Made by a program: the position numbers and the translations under genes. A stretch of 64,000 bases of DNA from Molanna angustata (taxonomy: Eukaryota > Arthropoda > Insecta > Trichoptera > Molannidae). Where the stretch lies: NCBI GenBank assembly GCA_963576475.1, contig OY754981.1, positions 33,022,132 through 33,086,131 on the forward strand, read 5' to 3'. Of the stretch, positions 60,770 to 64,000 are shown piece after piece (positions within the stretch are counted from its first letter, which is position 1; each line of letters opens with the position of its first letter). A model generated the notes under the pieces. The model searched no databases and was not told the DNA's origin. It saw nothing but the letters and a program-made list of their open reading frames with translations.

Positions 60770-61990
60770 TAAGTCATGTCGTTTTAATCACAAATATGAC
60801 ACATGCCCAGTTACAACGGGATTTCAGTTTGTAAAAGAATAAATTAAATTAAAAGTTTTCACATTAAAATTACCACAAAATTATATTGCTTACTTATGTG
60901 TTTCCCCTATCAAACATTGATTTTATGTACATATGTATGTATATACCGAAAGTTTAATTTTATTTGTTGCCATTCGAGAAAACTATTAACTGCAATTAAG
61001 TATACTTTAAAATTTTATTTTTATTAAAATTTTATATTATTAAATTTTATTTAGCTACAGTTAAGTAAATCGTACCAAGGTTATAGTGTTTGAAACTTGT
61101 TTACAATAATGAATGAACATGGAAAATTAATTTTGACTTAGTTTATAAAAGCAAAAGTTAAAACTTTTTGTTGTTAATAAAAGTATTAAGTAAGTGAAAT
61201 AAGTGTTGAGTAAGTGAAAACACATTGTTGTACATGAACAAAAAAACCGAACCGATCAGTATGACTTGTCACAAAAAAATATTGTTTAATCATATGACAA
61301 GTTACCTATAGGGTATCACATATTTTGTGACATGTCATATCACAATTCGCTTATACCAGACCCCTAGGTTTTGTTTAAATTTATATATTGAAATCTTCTG
61401 CCCAAATAAAGAAATATTTCCGCCGTGTAAATCTTTTAAGATTTATTTGGTCGAAAATTGCTTTTAGTTTTGTTAGATTTACGAATCAACATTTATTTTA
61501 CGAAAAGTACGTATATATAATATTATGTTGTATATACTACTTTGTAGGACAAGGATAATGGAAGATAGGTCCATAGGTAGGTAATAACAAAATACGCAAG
61601 CCATTTAATTTCAAGTGATTAATTTGATTGCTATTAGAAACACTTAGAATAATTGAAAATGTCGATAAACGAGGTATGATGAATGGCGACATTTTACTGG
61701 TTTGATTTTAATTTATTTTATTTATTAGACTATTTTGATACATAGCCTACCTTCTTCATTAATAATTCTGTATTATTCTTCCAATAGACTAAAATAGAGT
61801 TGATTATAATTTGTAGCTCTATTTAAGGGTTTAATTAAATTAAATCAAATTACTTATTCCACAAACTCGATTTTCCACAAACTGATTAGGCCCTTGTTAA
61901 TAAAGTCGTATTGTAATACAGTTTTTGATTTGTCTACATAAAATACAACTAATTTTGCACCACCTATAACTTCAATGTTCGGAAGCACAG
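60770..61990. other. AT-rich DNA without recognised genes
   Basis: An imperfect inverted repeat at about 61258-61341 (ATGACTTGTCACAAAA with TTTTGTGACATGTCAT) is the only structure noted. Confidence 0.5.
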
Positions 61991-61994
61991 CAGA

Positions 61995-62440
61995 ATGTAT
62001 TTATTTTTATTTATTTTATTTATTACAAAAAAAAAACATATTTAACATAAAAAAATAAATAAAAACACTTTATTATATAACTTCCTTCAAAAAGAGATAT
62101 AGGTACTCGTGTTTTGAAGGGAGTTGCAACTATTTACATTATATAGAATAAAAAACAATGTTACAAAATAATTAATGGTAACAAAAAACATACTTTAAAA
62201 TAGGCATACATATGTAATAAAAAAAACATGGAAATATCAATTATGAATAATTAAATAAGTGTATAATATCTACATATATAACAAAAATGAATAAATAAAA
62301 CCAGTTTTTATACACAAACCCTCTTTATATCTACAATAAATTTCTTTAGATCGATAATATCCGTATGTCTCTGGCCTGGCAACAGTTCGTTAATCCACTT
62401 AACGCCAAGATACATATAGTGGTTTTGTGCGAAGGTCGTT
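61995..62440 (-). pseudogene. 5'-truncated LINE 3' end with RT C-terminal remnant
   Basis: Minus strand: AQNHYMYLGVKWINELLPGQ, DIIDLKKFIVDIKRVCV, stop at about 62325, in the style of the FN-LP ... FK end of Jockey-type ORF2. The 3' UTR has a hairpin at 62079-62129 (AACTTCCTTCAAAA with TTTTGAAGGGAGTT) and an AAATAA tail at about 61998-62025. Confidence 0.5.
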
Positions 62441-62587
62441 CTTTTTTTTGGTATATTGTATGTATATTAATGTTCTTGCTACATGGACAAAGTGATTCTT
62501 AAAAAAAGAAAATTACAGATAATACAGCAGTTTACGATGGTCTAAAAAAGTGCGAATGGCGACCTAGTAGAAGGCAGGAGATGTGTT

Positions 62588-62728
62588 GGAATACCTCAAA
62601 CAAGGTGGTCTAACGATATCAGACTGGAGAGTGAGTGAGGCGGTTGGATGCAGTCTGCCCAGGATAGAGAGCTGTGGAGGTCACAGGGGGAGGCATATGT
62701 CCATTATGCCTGGACGAAGGAGGGCTGA
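62588..62728 (+). pseudogene. RTE-like LINE C-terminal fragment
   Basis: Reads TRWSNDIRLESE, stop, GGWMQSAQDRELWRSQGEAY, VHYAWTKEG. Matches the W-DDI ... W-QSAQDR--WRS-GEAYV-QW end of endonuclease-RT LINEs. One stop; no upstream domains. Confidence 0.75.
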
Positions 62729-63002
62729 CGAAAGAACAAAGAACAGCATTTAAAGTAAAAAAAACGAAAATAAAGTAAAGAAATACATATTAATAAAACG
62801 GATATTTACTATTGTATACAATTAGTTATTGTTAATATGGGCTTAAGTAGCCAAAACAATCGTCCTGTCAAAGGAAATTTTTTTTGTCGAACCTAAATAA
62901 GTAAGCAATTTGAACCGTTATAATTCGTAGTTAAGTTTTTTGTATTGTTTATTTTTTTTATTTATTCATCTTTCTGTATTATTATAAACAAATATATTGT
63001 AC

Positions 63003-63045
63003 ACTGGCGGGCTTATTGCCATTAGGTATTTTCTTCCAACCAACC
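63003..63045 (-). repeat. SINE A tail fragment
   Basis: Reverse complement: GGTTGGTTGGAAGAAAATAC, then GGCAATAAGCCCGCCAGTGT. Confidence 0.65.
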
Positions 63046-63644
63046 AAATTACAAAGTATGGCAAAATTGTGTACGCTCAACAACAAAAGAATAAGAGCTT
63101 AAGAAAACAAAGAAAATATATATAACACTAAATACTATTAAAACAAAAAAAAATCATAGCAAAAAAGTATAGGGTAAGGACAGGAAAAAGAAATCAGGAT
63201 CAGGTGTTCAGGGATAAATATTCCTTTTTTAGTTTTTTCTTGAAAAAACAAAGTGAGTTAGATGACGCAATATCCGGACTAGGGCTATTATGTACATAAT
63301 CTTGCTGATTGTACTTCGATTGTATTTATTGTATCTGATGAAAAAAAATATAATTTTATATTTTTCACTTCATGATACAACTCAACATTGAACTATGATA
63401 TTTATTTTTTTCATAATTCAATTGTAACTCAAATTATTTGAATGTAGTGGAGATTATAATACACAAAAAATAAAAGTCTGAGATATTACGTTAGTTATTT
63501 CATTAAACATATTCAAAAAAGGTTAAAGCAAAAATCTGATTATAACCGTTTTCTCTTTCCTCTCCGTATCCTTTGTTTTCCTATCATTCCTATGAACTGT
63601 TATAATATTCAATTATTTTTTAAATAATTAAATATACATCCTCA

Positions 63645-63765
63645 AACATTTCCTTAATTAAGCATAATGTTTGTGCTATAGGTGAACGAAATCGGTCGTG
63701 GTAAGATTCGAACTCGCGACCACTGGATTACTATCCCAGCGCGCTAACCGCTCTACCACATTCCA
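63645..63765 (-). mobile_element. SINE B copy
   Basis: Minus strand: GTGGTAGAGCGGTTAGCGCG, CTGGGATAGTAATCCAGTGG, GAGTTCGAATCTTACCACGA, CCGATTTCGTTCACCTATAG, then AACATTATGCTTAATTAAGG. Confidence 0.85.
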
Positions 63766-63854
63766 TTTACTTTTTCTTCTGTTATTTTAATTTTATTTTT
63801 GTCATGTCATAACTATATTGCCATAGTACGCGTTGTATTGTAAAATAGCATTAA

Positions 63855-63905
63855 CTCTTGTTGGTTGGAAGAAATTGCCGTTAGGAAATAAACCCGCCAG
63901 TCTAA
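63855..63905 (+). repeat. SINE A tail fragment
   Basis: TTGGTTGGAAGAAATTGCCG, TTAGGAAATAAACCCGCCAG. Followed by AT-rich sequence to the window end. Confidence 0.65.
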
Positions 63906-64000
63906 AAATTACAAATAAAAATAACAATAAATTTATAAAAATATATACTTTGTTGAAGAAAATAATTGAGTGAGAAAGATTAGATATTACTTAGTTATGT

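Overview
The window looks like a gene-poor, transposon-dense stretch of an AT-rich animal genome, most likely an insect. The evidence is the mix of repeats: a Ty3/gypsy LTR retrotransposon inserted in an (AT)n tract, Jockey/CR1-like and RTE-like non-LTR retrotransposons, a Penelope-like (GIY-YIG) remnant, tRNA-derived SINEs, and a LINE ORF1 whose C-terminus resembles the baculovirus FP25K domain seen in insect LINEs. The species cannot be told from the sequence. I found no convincing host protein-coding exon and no genuine tRNA or rRNA gene.

Layout. 1-12241: an apparently complete 11.5 kb LTR retrotransposon (211-11738) with LTRs identical by eye, intact gag and pol, and a textbook -1 frameshift signal between them. 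It sits in an (AT)n microsatellite next to a 165 bp foldback element that is itself flanked by (AT)n. 12242-19690: AT-rich DNA with decayed repeats, a GC-rich block (15240-15930) and a 284 bp (TG)n tract. 19691-24660: a nearly full-length minus-strand non-LTR element with ORF1, an endonuclease ORF and an RT ORF; endonuclease and RT are separated by one frameshift in a homopolymer. 25404-28144: three minus-strand retroelement remnants in a row, one with a 93 bp minisatellite in its 3' UTR and one with a GIY-YIG domain. 28440-50800: three SINE families (called A, B, C here), foldback/MITE elements, and several reverse-transcriptase C-terminal fragments. One of these fragments carries a 14-copy, 51 bp in-frame minisatellite. 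50800-58040: mostly plain AT-rich DNA, further RT fragments and a 1.5 kb foldback element broken by a nested insertion. 58825-60765: a 43 bp satellite with higher-order structure. 60770-64000: LINE and SINE remnants.

How the parts relate. Only the LTR element has everything needed in cis for its own mobility. The non-LTR element at 19691 is one frameshift from an intact ORF2. The SINEs depend on a partner LINE. Tandem arrays have arisen repeatedly inside dead transposon sequence: the 93 bp array in a LINE 3' UTR, the 51 bp array in RT coding sequence, and the 43 bp satellite, which begins inside what looks like a SINE A tail. This recurring change from dispersed element to tandem array is the most interesting theme of the window.
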